64,000 bases of DNA from Gerris lacustris (GCA_951217055.1 OX578280.1:34857628-34921627), one strand, 5' to 3'. Positions 44,447 to 54,944 are shown, counted from the first letter of the stretch. Numbers and translations: made by a program. The notes: generated by a model not told the origin, from the letters alone.

Positions 44447-46598
44447 GATACAAATTTAAACTCAATCACCAGAAATTTTTGTAATTTATTTTATTGCCTT
44501 TTAAATTCCAGTTTAAGAGTACATTTTTTATAAGGTCTAGAAAAGATGCCCAACCATTTACTCATACAGAAAATTCAAAGGCCCTAAACTCCAAAATGCC
44601 ACCAATAATAATTTTGACACTTCAGTATCTAATCTGAAGACAAATTTCACTTCGATAAAAAAAAGTATATTCTTTTTTCAAACTAAGTAGACATATTAAT
44701 TTAACTTATTTTATCAAATGGGGGTCCCCAGTAGCTTATTACTATCAACTGTGCTTCTCACGTGGTAGGTCCAGGTTAAATGGCAAACTTCCGCAAGGAC
44801 ACCACTCAGGAATTCACACAGTATCGCCACATAGCTGCTCATAATTTTACAGTAGAAAAGTATTGTAAGTATTTTACAGAATTTTTGACTTATTTTACCT
44901 CTCACAACACAAAATTTAAAGAGATAGTAAATATAAAAGGAACAATACAAAGCAGGTAGTGGCTAAGTATAAATGAAATGATCAAACGAGAAAAGACGAT
45001 AGCTTCATAAGAATTTACAATAAAGAAACTAAGTAAAAGTGTGCAATGAAATTTTTTAAAAAAAGTTAAATTACTTTACTTGAATACAGGTGAAAATGAC
45101 TAGAAGCAGTAAGATTAAAAATTAAGAATTATTAAAGCCATTAAAATTTAATCTCATTCAGCTTGAAAATGATACAAGGAATAAAGGAAAGGTTGAAATA
45201 TTGCAAAATTGGACCTTTTTAATTTCTTAGTAGGCCTAACTACTAAAGAAAAAACATTTATTTCAATTTTGTACACCCCCTTCCTACTTAATAAGTTTTT
45301 TTGTACAAAAAATTTGAAGCGATTCTGATTATTAGTTAGCTGAGATTAAAATTAGACACTTTTTCATGCCGCACCAGAAAACAAAAAAAGCAAAAGTCAC
45401 TACTAACTTTAGACTTGTTAAAAGTTAATTTAATTGTCTACAAATCTTTTTTCATTATTAAAATAGTCTTTCATTTGTTAATTTCAGTCGAGATAATTGA
45501 TAAAGAAAAAATAAGTGCACAACTCAACCGTGTTTATTTCTAGATTTGAGTAAAAAAAGAACTGTCCCTTCTCTTCCACCCTCATGCCTTAAATCTTAAA
45601 TTAGATAAACGATCAATTCAAAAAGGCATTTAATCAACTTCAGATAAATCCTTGCAAAAATAAAGTTAAATAGTTTATACATTACTCAGAATTTTTCTTT
45701 TGAAATCATTTTAAATCTTCTTAAGGATTATTCTTAGGATTCATAGCTTAATCTTCAAAAGCCAGGATTAGGAATTATTATAAAATGTAAAACCAGCCCA
45801 GCTATCTATCTACCTCCATGTTATTTTTGGTTTTCCCTGCTTTGAGTCTTAAGTTTCTAAGCTTAATCCTCAACAGTTTTATTCACTTATGAAGACTGAC
45901 GCACTGTAGGTAGACGAGTAAACCGTACAGTTTAATCGTGAATTCAAGGGAATATATAATATAATAAGATGTGAATTAGGAACCGTGGAAATGATAGATA
46001 AATAAAATTAGTGAGGTACGGTTTTTAAAAAAAACTCAGTTTAACCTACTAGTTTCGTAAAATTAATTTACACCATCAGAGTTATGGACTATACTAGAAT
46101 TACAACTGGAGCTGGACTATTCTAGAGTTACAACCATTGTTTATAATAAAAACTGGTAATAATAATAAAATACAAAGGTATTTAGAAGGGAGGAAAATGA
46201 AGGGAGACAAGGAGTATATAATGAGATTAAACTAATAATTATTTGAAAATAAAACTGAGAATAAAATAATCTACCCAATAACAATTAATCAATGCCAAGA
46301 TGAAATCAATATAAAACCAATCAGAAAATAAAATAGACTAGTGTTTATTTTATATATCTATGATTCACTATAACAATTGATTCAAATGAACATTTTTTGT
46401 AAAATTAGCAGTATATTATCCTGCTAAATAGAAGGATAAACTACACAAAAGCACTATCAAATGTGCCTTTTGGTAAAATTAGTTTAAAATAGGCGATTCT
46501 TAAGCCCAGTACATAATGGAATTCTTAGTTCGGTTTCACTGTCACAGATTCTTTGTTCAGATTCATTGTTCTTTGGATTCAGATTGAGTCCTGGCTTA
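44445..46598. other. AT-rich stretch, nothing recognised
   Basis: About 2.1 kb. The minus open frame 44714-44950 has no recognisable motif. 46080-46140 holds a short direct repeat (CTATACTAGAATTACAAC / CTATTCTAGAGTTACAAC). Confidence 0.4.
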
Positions 46599-46845
46599 CA
46601 TTTTGGGGACTTCTTTAGATTGTTACTCCCCTTATAAAAAAAAAGAAGGGAGTAACAATCTAAAGAAGGTATACGGAATGTTCTTCTTTAGTCTGTTACT
46701 CCCCTTATCAAAACAGAAGGGGGATATTCCTTGGTCCCTAAGTATATTAGACTAAACATCCCTTTTTCTTAATAGTAATTTAGTCAGTTATTTTTATTCT
46801 AAAACAACGTAAGGGAGTAACAATCTAAAGAAGTACTCATTTTGG
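46599..46845. mobile_element. MITE family M, copy 2, with 8-bp target duplication
   Basis: The element is 46607-46837 (231 bp), flanked by CATTTTGG at 46599-46606 and 46838-46845. Terminal ACTTCTTTAGATTGTTACTCCC is inverted at the right end (GGGAGTAACAATCTAAAGAAGT). As in copy 1, the motif appears four times in alternating orientation, so the left ~60 bp is a hairpin by itself. Two copies with different 8-bp duplications establish the element's ends. Confidence 0.85.
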
Positions 46846-47562
46846 ACAATGGATCCGATCAGACTCCCATTCAGATGGAACAGCCCTGAGACATTCCAGA
46901 TTGAAGCTTCATTGTCGCAGACTCAGCTGGGACTCAACCCTGCGGCAATGAAGTCTTAGGGTTGAGTACTTTTGTACACTAAGAACCCATTGTGTAAAAC
47001 TAGGCTTTAGAGTATAATAATTTTCTGTGATAACAATTTATTCTAAAATGCAATAAAACGGAGAAAGTAAAAGTTGGGAGATTATAATTTTATCGTTTTT
47101 GAGAGAAAACAAAATGAGCTGTTACTCTCGGAGCAATATTTTTGTTTGTTTAATTACAAAACAAAACAACAGGAAAACCCCCGACTTAAAAATGAATAAC
47201 TAAAGTAAATTCATAAAGTTGATATCCCTCCTATTTATAATCTTACCTTTTTATTTGTCTCCTTTTTAAATTATGAACTAATAATATATGAAACGATTTA
47301 ACGGTTAAAAAAACGGATCAACAATCATCGACAGCAAACACTTTAACCCGTTATGTTCACAATCACATATCACCGAAAAGTTAAAACATAATTCGTTAAA
47401 TTAACAAAAATCACGGATAATATTGAGTTAATCATGTAAATTCCCTTGTGTTTCAACACACAATAGGCGACTAAAACAAAAACAAACCATAGTAAAACTT
47501 AAATAAAAAAGATCTTTAGAAATTTCTTTAGTTCAAAGTTATAACCTGTACGAAAAACATAA
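46846..47562. other. Unassigned stretch
   Basis: 46846-46970 is a GC-richer continuation of the host sequence broken by the MITE; it has no open frame. The rest is AT-rich. Confidence 0.4.
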
Positions 47563-47583
47563 CGGCGCGGCGCGGCGCGGCGG
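47563..47583. repeat. (GGCGC)n minisatellite
   Basis: CGGCGCGGCGCGGCGCGGCGG, a CpG-dense run in AT-rich DNA. It could mark a promoter or a simple expansion. It lies about 320 bp downstream of the stop of the minus-strand exon pair, so it is not that gene's promoter. Confidence 0.85.
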
Positions 47584-47905
47584 TGGCTTGTAAACAACTG
47601 ACAACTGACTTCCTTTCTATTTCGAGGTTAAGTTCGTATATGTAGGACTGACACTCTATAGAAGTTGTTTATAAACAACATTCTATTATAGTATTGACAA
47701 ATTATGTTTAAATAAATATAATAAACTTATTACCAAGATAATAAAAATAAATAATTAGAAAAGGTGATACAATTTTAACTTTACCAACGAACTTGAGAAA
47801 TAAATGTTTGTTTGTTTTGTGGCCCCTTATTTTATTTCTTTACAAAATCCATGATCAAATCTGGGTTTCGATTTTCGATATCAGTTTCATTAATAATGAA
47901 ACAAA

Positions 47906-48200
47906 TTACACGGAAATGAATGTAATCAGCTTTGCATTTGAGAATTCTAAAATGCCATCCTCAATTGGACGGATGTAAAATGGTACTATTTTGTTTATTG
48001 GGAGGATGTTTAGACTAATTGACTCGTTGACAATAACTTGTGCATGTTCATCGGCTTCTCCTCTTTTATTTATCGTTCCTAAAACGCTTAAAATAGGTAC
48101 AATTTTTTTTAAACTAAATAGATAATTAGCAACACCGAGATCCCGCTGATTAAACTCAAATAAAACATTAGGATCAAAGAAATTCAAGATAAAATATAAC
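47906..48200 (-). CDS. Unidentified coding candidate, last exon
   Basis: On the minus strand an open frame of about 98 codons starts right after a splice-acceptor-like AACCCAAACAG and ends TAA at 47908-47906. Its composition is protein-like rather than AT-driven: it includes FFDPNVLFEFNQRDLGVANY, INKRGEADEHAQVIVNES and YIRPIEDGILEFS. A TTTATT on the plus strand near 47833 gives a minus-strand AATAAA about 70 nt after the stop. No domain recognised. It could be the 3' exon of a small host gene or an accessory gene of a mobile element. Confidence 0.45.
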
Positions 48201-48304
48201 CTGTTTGGGTTGTTTCAAATTAGCCTCGAACGCGAACAATTAGTCTATTATATATATATATAACTCATAATAGCATTGCGGGTTTTTATTAACTATAAAC
48301 AAAC
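48201..48304 (-). other. Putative 104-nt intron between the two candidate exons
   Basis: Minus strand begins GTTTGT (weak donor) and ends CCCAAACAG (acceptor). Joining phase 2 to the next exon keeps the frame open. A better-looking donor GTAATG lies 5 nt upstream but would run into a stop after the acceptor. The intron is AT-rich with a TATATATATATA run, and its size suits insect introns. Confidence 0.35.
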
Positions 48305-48539
48305 ATTACCAAATATCTTCTCATCGTATAGTACTCTGAAAACTCGTATTCTAAAAACTGATTTTCGATTTCTTCAGCGGGAAACCAACCAAAGCCATTG
48401 TTACCACTTTGTACAAATATTTTGATTTCTTCTTTTGAAAATGAACCAGTGATGTTGATGTTACTTTCAACAAAATGAAAAACAATTACTGGGAATGATA
48501 GGTCTTTGAACTCTATGCAATGTTATTTGGTTTGTCCAT
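48305..48539 (-). CDS. Unidentified coding candidate, upstream exon (frameshifted start)
   Basis: Open on minus from about 48521 to 48305 (EFKDLSFPVIVFHFVESN, GSFSKEEIKIFVQSGNNGF, GWFPAEEIENQFLEYEFS, EYYTMRRYL). The nearest ATG (48539-48537) reads MDKPNNIA and then hits TAG one base out of frame. Either there is a 1-nt indel, or the exon begins at the acceptor-like GCATAG just before GAG TTC. Charged residues are spread as in a real protein. No family recognised; function unknown. Confidence 0.4.
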
Positions 48540-48599
48540 AATTTTCTACAATTACTAATTTTAAAGTAAATTATATTTAAATTAAATGTAAATTTTATT

Positions 48600-48700
48600 T
48601 GTTCCAATCACCAGTTCCGAATCAGTTTCGGATTAGTCCGTGATTGACGTAATGCGCATGCGCGATCATTGACCGTTGGGAATTGATTTGTGATTTCGTT
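48600..48700. promoter_or_regulatory. NRF1-like site upstream of the minus-strand candidate gene
   Basis: TGCGCATGCGCGA at 48653-48665 fits the NRF1 consensus and lies about 115 bp upstream of the minus-strand ATG at 48539, where a promoter would be expected. TTTGTTCCAATCACC and GTTGGAACGC flank it; the same words with another TGCGCATGCG appear at 50690-50880, so this may instead be part of a repeated element. Confidence 0.3.
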
Positions 48701-48884
48701 TTTGTTGGAACGCTCCTTTCTCGGACCAAACTGTTTGCTGTGGTAGGTTTTGGCACTGTTATCAGAACAAGTTAATGTGATTTTGCGTTCCTGTGCTATC
48801 AAAAATACCTGAACTTATTAATATTAAAGATATGGATGATGGATGAGTCAATAGTTGATGAAGATAAGTGCCAGTCGCTTAAAT

Positions 48885-48935
48885 CAGGGCCTGATTTAGG
48901 CCGCCTAGGGGCTCGCACAACAAGGGGGGGCCACA
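48885..48935. repeat. hAT-like left end
   Basis: CAGGGCCTGATTTAGGCCGCCTAGGGGC starts with the CAGGG typical of hAT inverted ends and resembles the left end at 51474. No matching right end found; the 49009 element has inserted 124 bp further on. Confidence 0.35.
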
Positions 48936-49008
48936 CCATAAAAGTTTCATTTTCTAATGCTAATTAAGCTCGAAAGTTGGAAGTAAAACCTACATACTCG
49001 TATAGAGT

Positions 49009-50182
49009 ATATCGTCGGCACCATGCTAAACTCACGAATGTGAAAAATCGACTTTTTTTTATTTGTGCATTGAATGATATATGATGAGACACACATACTG
49101 TCAAAATATGACACCTGTAGCTTAATTAGAAATAACAAAACTAAAATGTCATTTTCACGAATATGCGTAGTTTTTATTGTTTTCCGTGCTAAAGTAACGA
49201 ATATGATTATTCGTTAGTTTTCTTTACTTTCTGATTTTTTAGGAAGACGTTAAATTGTAAACTGACGAATATGCCACATTGGTTAGTTTACTTTAGTACT
49301 TTGAAGTAAAAACTTTTTGGAATTCTGTTGTAAAGTAACGAATGTGCCATGTTCGTTACTTTACAACAGTAAGTATGCCAGAGTATGTTGATTAAAGTGC
49401 GGTGTAAAGTAACGAATATGTCGTGTTCGTTACTTTACAACAGTAACTGTGCTAGAGGAATTTTTTAAAGTGAGAGTTAAGTAACGAATAAGACAATCCT
49501 TAATTTGTAGTAGAGTAGAACCGACCAAATTCTATGTATAATAGAGTTTTTAAATAGCAAGTTTTTACTAAATTGGTGTAATATATATATTTAATGTTAA
49601 TAAATTTGTTTTAAAAAAGTGCACATAATATTTTTAGCCTATTTATTACTATACATTTTGATCTGAAGAATCTGATATATTTTTATTTTTTTTATTTAGA
49701 CAAAGTAACACATTAATATGTATCTTATCATGTAAAGTGGAGATTGTAATGTAAAAAATATTAGTTTAAACTAACGAATGTGGCATATTCGTTAGTTTAC
49801 TATATCGATGAAGAATCCAACCCACGAATATGCCATATTCGTTAGTTTGCATTGTCAAATATTTTGTTTTTACTTAAAAGTTTCAATGAACTAACGAATA
49901 TGCGGCATATTCGTTAGTTTACACTAAAAAGTGCAAATATTTTTTAAAAAATTGTATGCGTTGTAAAGTCACGCATATTATATTTCTCCAATCCTATTAA
50001 TAATTAAACTAAAATTACCCTAGAATATTTAACTGCACTTAAAACTGACTAAATTAGTCTTTTAAAATAAAAGAGTATATATATGAAAGAGCCTACTTCA
50101 TCCAAAAATTTTTTTTCGTTTTTTCGCTCTCCTGAAAAGTAGGGTTTTCATATTCCTGAGTTTAGCATGGTGCCGACGATAT
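49009..50182. mobile_element. TIR element (1.17 kb) filled with ACGAATATG palindromes
   Basis: Terminal inverted repeats of 38 bp with two mismatches: 49009-49046 starts ATATCGTCGGCACCATGCTA, and 50145-50182 ends in its complement. ATAT at both edges may be a 4-bp target duplication or part of the TIR. Inside are seven perfect or near-perfect palindromes (49195-49216, 49257-49291, 49325-49369, 49404-49438, 49768-49800, 49824-49842, 49889-49920) plus single half-sites. Left ones use GTAAAGTAACGAA, right ones AAACTAACGAATATG. No open frame, so it is non-autonomous. Superfamily not identified. Confidence 0.8.
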
Positions 50183-50689
50183 GACGAAAATACATGCACA
50201 CATTTTAGAAATGTTTATTTAATACATGAATTTACGATTTCATTTCGATTTACGCAATTCACAATTTTCGGGCTTACTGAGGTGAGCCAGTTTTAGTAGA
50301 CTCACGGCACACTCGTATTTTTATTGATATAATCCTAAATGCTCTTTTGTTTTTAAAAACAAATATTAATCTTAGTCCAGTTAACGAAAGAAATATTGCG
50401 GAAATAAATAAGATTCTTTCGATATTTGTTTGAAAATGGAATAAGTATCAAAAGTCCATCTTGGAAAATAGGTCCAATTTTTTTTTTTTTTTTTTTCAGT
50501 AATATCTAGAAAATGCCATTATATCCACAAAAATTCATCGTCGCATTCGTACAAAAACATTTTAAAAAAAAGAGTTGATTCGCAAGAAAGGAGAATAATA
50601 GGCGAGCGAAATCAAAACAAAAACAATGAAGCGGAGAGGAAGGTTACGTTTCTGTTAACCCAAACTTAATCCCAAACTACTAGTTCCTG
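50183..50689. other. Unassigned stretch
   Basis: Continuation of the sequence interrupted by the TIR element; T17 run near 50479. No coding frame. Confidence 0.4.
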
Positions 50690-50900
50690 CCGCCGCGCCG
50701 ATCGCTGACTGCTCTGACTGGTTCCAAACTAATTCGTGATTTAATTAAAGCGTGGTTGGAACAGCCGATTAACAGTCGGAGTCAGTCAGAGTTTGGGCTC
50801 GTTGGAACGCTTTTTTCCAAATGCGCATGCGTCGGATGGTTCCAAACCAGTTTGAAGAGTGGTTGGAACAAACCTAATATGTATCTCAATATCCGAAATT
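50690..50900. repeat. GTTGGAAC-rich block with NRF1-like site
   Basis: GGTTCCAAAC / GTTGGAAC words occur five times in alternating orientation (CTGGTTCCAAACTAA, GTGGTTGGAACAG, CGTTGGAACGC, TGGTTCCAAACCAG, GTGGTTGGAACAAACC), with TGCGCATGCG at 50822-50831. It resembles 48600-48700 in content and, roughly, in reverse, so the two may be the ends of one larger element into which the 49009 element inserted. The open frame 50756-50980 is not recognised. Confidence 0.4.
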
Positions 50901-51465
50901 TTATTTATCTGAGTAAGCCTGCGGTGCTCTTTATTGGAATAATGATGTTCTATTGTGTAAAAAACTATGGGAATCCGTGAATAATGTATTCGTACTCATA
51001 AGTTTTCCTGTGAATAATTGGATCTAGAATGATGTAGGTATTGTTTTCTGTAAGTATCTTCAGGGATAATGAGCATCGGTATGTTGTCTCGGAGTAGTTT
51101 AGTTTGTGTCAATGTCACCGGTGCCCAAAAATTAACATGCATGCTTAAATATGCTCACTTAATATGTTAAAACTTAACGCCGGTTACATAATTTTATTCA
51201 TAGTTGTTACCAGTACCCAGGGTAGTCAATTAGAGATACTTAGCTTTCTTCAATCTCATTTCAACTTCTCTGTTACCAACTGCCATCTAGTGTCCATGCC
51301 CTTAATTTAGGTTACTCTTCTTCTTTCCCTCACTGTAAAAACTAGTTGACTCTAAGGACAGAAGTCGACGACATAACAGCTTTGTTTAGGATCATGTCTT
51401 ATTGGGCAGAACATTTTAACATTATACTCGAAATTATATGCATCATCATCATCCCTAATAGCTTA
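50901..51465. other. Unassigned stretch
   Basis: No repeat copy, foldback or coding frame recognised. Confidence 0.4.
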
Positions 51466-52087
51466 GGTTTGGCCAGGGCCGGATTTTGAGTGTGTGGGCT
51501 ACCTTTATGGAGATGAGTGTGTGTGTGGGGGGGGGGCACCCCCTTGCCTGTTGCTAGCATCAAATATTGGGGGGAGGTGCCTTGCTGGGGTCTTCAATAT
51601 CTTCCTACAAAGAAATTTTAAGATTTTAAAAATCTAAACTTAAAAAGATTGTTTTAAGCTCTTCTGGCACCCTGAAGACTGATAACAGTTTTTAAGCTTC
51701 ATTATTTAACTTTAAGATCCGTTATTGAATAAAAACATTTTACACTATACACCAAAATATATGGGGCTTAATTTATAGTACACTCCACTATTTCATTGTG
51801 GCAAAGGTCCTGATAATATCTCCAAAAGATAATGTCCTAAAATGTAATTTTTTGGGCTAATTTCTAGATAAATAGTTTAGTCTGTGGCCTCGAATCGAAG
51901 CCTATAGCCTATTTTTAATAACTAGCTTTAACTTTGATTAGAAGATCTTTGATTGTTGATGTGATAAATCATTTATATAATCAAATAGTGTCCCGACGAC
52001 GACTCACCTCGAAATAATTTTCGCGCTGTGTGGGTCCCTATTCTGCAGACTATGCAGCCTCTGCCCAAATTTGGCCCTGGATTTGAC
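51466..52087. mobile_element. Non-autonomous hAT-like element
   Basis: Ends CAGGGCCGGATTT (51474) and AAATTTGGCCCTG (ends 52079) are inverted with two mismatches, and CAGGG is the hAT signature. The flanks GGTTTGGC (51466-51473) and GATTTGAC (52080-52087) agree at 6 of 8 positions, as a worn 8-bp target duplication would. The 606 bp interior has G9 near 51531 and no transposase frame. Confidence 0.6.
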
Positions 52088-52645
52088 CCCCCAAGTAGGC
52101 CCTGATTTTATAGGTATATGTGTATAGGATTAAAAATGTTGACTAGAAATCATATTAATTATCAAATTATAATACTCCTTGAATTTATATTATACCAACT
52201 CTTGCGTATTAATCTTAGAAGTAAAAACACTCGGTAGCATTTCATTTTGAAAATATATTAATTAAACCTTTGCACAATGGTTAAACATGAAGAAAGGGGA
52301 GAAAAGGGTTACTCCAAATGTAATAAGATACTTGAAACACTTTTAATGAAAGAGAAGCGAGGTAAGATTTAGTACCTCTCGCCAAAAGGATTACAGATTG
52401 CATCTGGAACACAGACAGAATTACTTTTCTTGACTCTCTTAAAATCTCGAGAGAGCTAAAAGCGTTTTTGTTTTATATACGAACAAATCCTTAATTAATT
52501 AAGTGTTGAATATGTTCTCAAAAATATAATATTGAATAGGAGAAGGCCACATATGCCAACACAAACATCGAACATAAGCACGTCATGTTAATTTTTTTCA
52601 TTTAGAAATCAGGATGAACATTAAAATTAAATAAGCTTACCACTG
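52088..52645. other. AT-rich stretch, nothing recognised
   Basis: A second AGGCCCTGATTTTA at 52097 resembles a hAT right end, but no partner is clear. Confidence 0.35.
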
Positions 52646-52646
52646 T

Positions 52647-53621
52647 TAGAGGTCGACCAAGAAGTCATGAACACGGGAGAAACGGAAAGCTTAACTTCGT
52701 TTAAAATCGGAACTTCCGAGTAGTGCCAAAGTCAGTACAGTCGGGTGCTAAGACAATATTCATTTCTAGTTTGTATGACATGCGCAGTTACGTCAAATCT
52801 CACGAAAAACAACAACAAGAAGGTTTTCAATCTGTTAGGTTTTCTGTTTTGTTTGTTTTTATACAATTCGAATTGTAGTCACACAACAATTTTGATTTTG
52901 TACCATTCACCATGATGCAAATGCAAAGAAAGCTACAAATAACGGGGTTGGAACAAACCAAATATGTATTTGTTATTATAAAATGATTGCTCTCCATGAC
53001 AATTAATATCTGTATGGATAGGTACTTCTGTTCTTGAACTGCCACTCCCGGCAATGTTGTTCTGTTTAAAATACAAATACACATTGTAAACGATTTCAAG
53101 TCCTTGGCTGTGAAGAGTCTTCCTAATTTTGAATTCTTGTTATTATCCATGTTTTTATTATTACCAGGAAATTTAATTTACCAAAAAGAAAATTGCCAAA
53201 AACAATGTGAGAAAGGCAACAGTACAAAAATTTAATTCACAAAAAAGTAACAATTAAAATCCAGAAATAAAAAAGTAACAAATAAAATAGAAATTAAAAA
53301 TTAATAAATAATAAGTAACAAGTAACAATCAAAAAAGTAAAGAGGAAGAAAAAATAGATTAAGAAAGAAGAAAATTGATTCAGATTTTAAGAATATTATT
53401 ATGATTAATCAATAAATAATAGTATAACTATATTATTAGTGCTTTCTTATCAGGTACAGTGTTGCCTGTAGCAAAACAATTAGAAGTTATTAAAAATAAA
53501 ATGATTAATAACCAATGAACAACACTGTGTTTTTGACCGTGGTCTCTTATATCAAAAACTGACTGTACATGACGACACTAGCGCAGTCCTCACATTTCCA
53601 TGACTTCTTGGTCGACCTCTA
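52647..53621. mobile_element. Deleted Tc1/mariner-like element with 21-bp TIRs and TA flanks
   Basis: GAGGTCGACCAAGAAGTCATG (52649-52669) is perfectly inverted at 53599-53619, and both ends are flanked by TA, the target duplication of the Tc1/mariner (IS630) group. At 975 bp it is shorter than a full element (usually 1.3 kb or more) and holds only a transposase N-terminal fragment on the minus strand. It needs an outside transposase. Confidence 0.65.
52933..53150 (-). pseudogene. Transposase N-terminal fragment, frameshifted
   Basis: The minus strand starts MDNNKNSKLGRLFTAKDL from 53150. At about 53096 the frame shifts, and the +1 frame continues EIVYNVYLYFKQNNIAGSGS down to TAG at 52935-52933. 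A (R)EIVYNVYxYFK stretch is, in my recollection, typical of the N-terminal helix-turn-helix of insect IS630/Tc1-like DDE proteins. No catalytic DDE part follows. The 107-codon uninterrupted frame over 52827-53150 leaves this frame and is not the ancestral protein. Confidence 0.45.
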
Positions 53622-53844
53622 ATACAATAACAATCAAGATTACATTTCGAAATTAATTTATATTGGCAGCCTTATTGTTTTCGTTCCTGACTAAAACTTA
53701 CTTCTGACGATAACAAGACTGAACCTTAAACTAAGAGGAGGAAAACTAAACTAATGAAAAATTTGTAACGGTGAGGTACCGGGAGTGGTGAGTGGTGAGG
53801 TATATGGGTGACATAGTACGTAGTGAACGGATACAAGGGCCTTC

Positions 53845-53893
53845 CAGTGTCCAGGCAGTGGTGTCCGCGATGTACACCACTGCCTGGACACTG
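53845..53893. repeat. Perfect 20-bp-stem hairpin in GC-rich block
   Basis: CAGTGTCCAGGCAGTGGTGT pairs exactly with 53874-53893 across a 9-nt loop (CCGCGATGT). The surrounding 53760-53990 is GC- and purine-rich (GTGAGTGAGTGAGAGGGAGAGG). The stem is the size of a short miRNA precursor but has no bulges and no lower stem, so a foldback remnant is at least as likely. Confidence 0.7.
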
Positions 53894-53989
53894 TGATGCA
53901 GTGATGTGGTTGCGAGGTGAGTGAGTGAGAGGGAGAGGTCAGAGGTCAGTCACACACTTAAGGCCTGGGCCTGAGATCCGAGGAGCGGC

Positions 53990-54420
53990 AGAGTAAATGG
54001 TGGGTTCATAGCCTGCGTTTTAAACGCACTTAATAATAATCTATAGACTGTCATAACATGACGCGAGAAGAGTTGGTTCCAAACCAACTTTCTCGCGTCA
54101 AAACTAACCTGAATGAAGCTTTTCCGTCCTCTTCCCTCTTGTTTATATATTTAATTTCATTTTTAGAGGCATCTATTTACATAGTAAGTAAATATTAACA
54201 CACTTGCAACATTTTATAACCATCCTTTTAGAAAGTTAGAATTATATTTTAATAATAAATTTGACCTAATTTATAACCTGAACGGATCACTGCACAAGTA
54301 CACATGGAAGGAAGAGTGGAGGAAAACCCTCAGTGACGTCTCCCCGGCTTCACGAATGTATTTTTATCTATATAGCGTAAACGCGCGTAAAAAAACTCAT
54401 GCTATGAACCCACCTTAAAG
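53990..54420. mobile_element. Family N MITE, complete copy
   Basis: Left end GGTGGGTTCATAGCCTGCGTTTT (about 53999) and right end CATGCTATGAACCCACC (to about 54412) are inverted, with TAAA next to each outer edge. The middle has CGCGAGAA-GAGTTGGTTCCAAACCAAC-TTTCTCGCG (54061-54100), a near-perfect palindrome. The 27660-27760 fragment matches the right end. Confidence 0.65.
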
Positions 54421-54944
54421 AAAACACGGCCTCCACTTCATGAGTGAAGGCAAAACCGGACAAAGACTGTGATAAACTATTTAAGATAAAACTAACTAGT
54501 TTCCGTGATAATACGCTCAAAGATAGAAAATGGGAAGAATAAGAATAAAACTTTGTCGATGAGGAAGCTGATCTAAAAAATCGATTTTTATAATTTATAG
54601 GTAGGCAAATCCTATTGACAAAACTTTAATAATTACATAATATAATAATAATCCGGGGCACAGCATCCAGTAAAAGGCTTAAGCCTGCCAAAGGGTTTAT
54701 ACAACTATACGTAGTAATGACCCGGGGTCGGGGATATACAGTACTCGTATAATTGGCATTTTACGACCGAGAATAGGCTATATAGCAAATGCTTTCAGGG
54801 GTTTCCTAAACATGAAATGTAATAAAAAAGAGCAGTCACGCATTTTACTTAATGAGTGATTTTCAAAGAAATCTGTGTATTATTGGCTTATGATAATATA
54901 GAAAAGTTTTGGTTAAGAATTTGGATGGTTTAAAAAAAAAAAAA
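54421..54944. other. Unassigned stretch
   Basis: No coding frame or repeat copy recognised. Confidence 0.4.

Noticed and set aside
47563..47583. CpG-island promoter for the minus-strand coding candidate
   Set aside because: It lies downstream of that gene's stop and is only 21 bp of simple repeat.
49195..49920. CRISPR-like array
   Set aside because: Repeats are palindromes of two classes at irregular spacing inside a TIR element in a eukaryotic-type sequence; there are no cas genes and no constant spacer length.
50756..50980. 74-codon plus-strand open frame
   Set aside because: Begins inside the GTTGGAAC repeat block; no homology pattern recognised and no splice or poly-A context.
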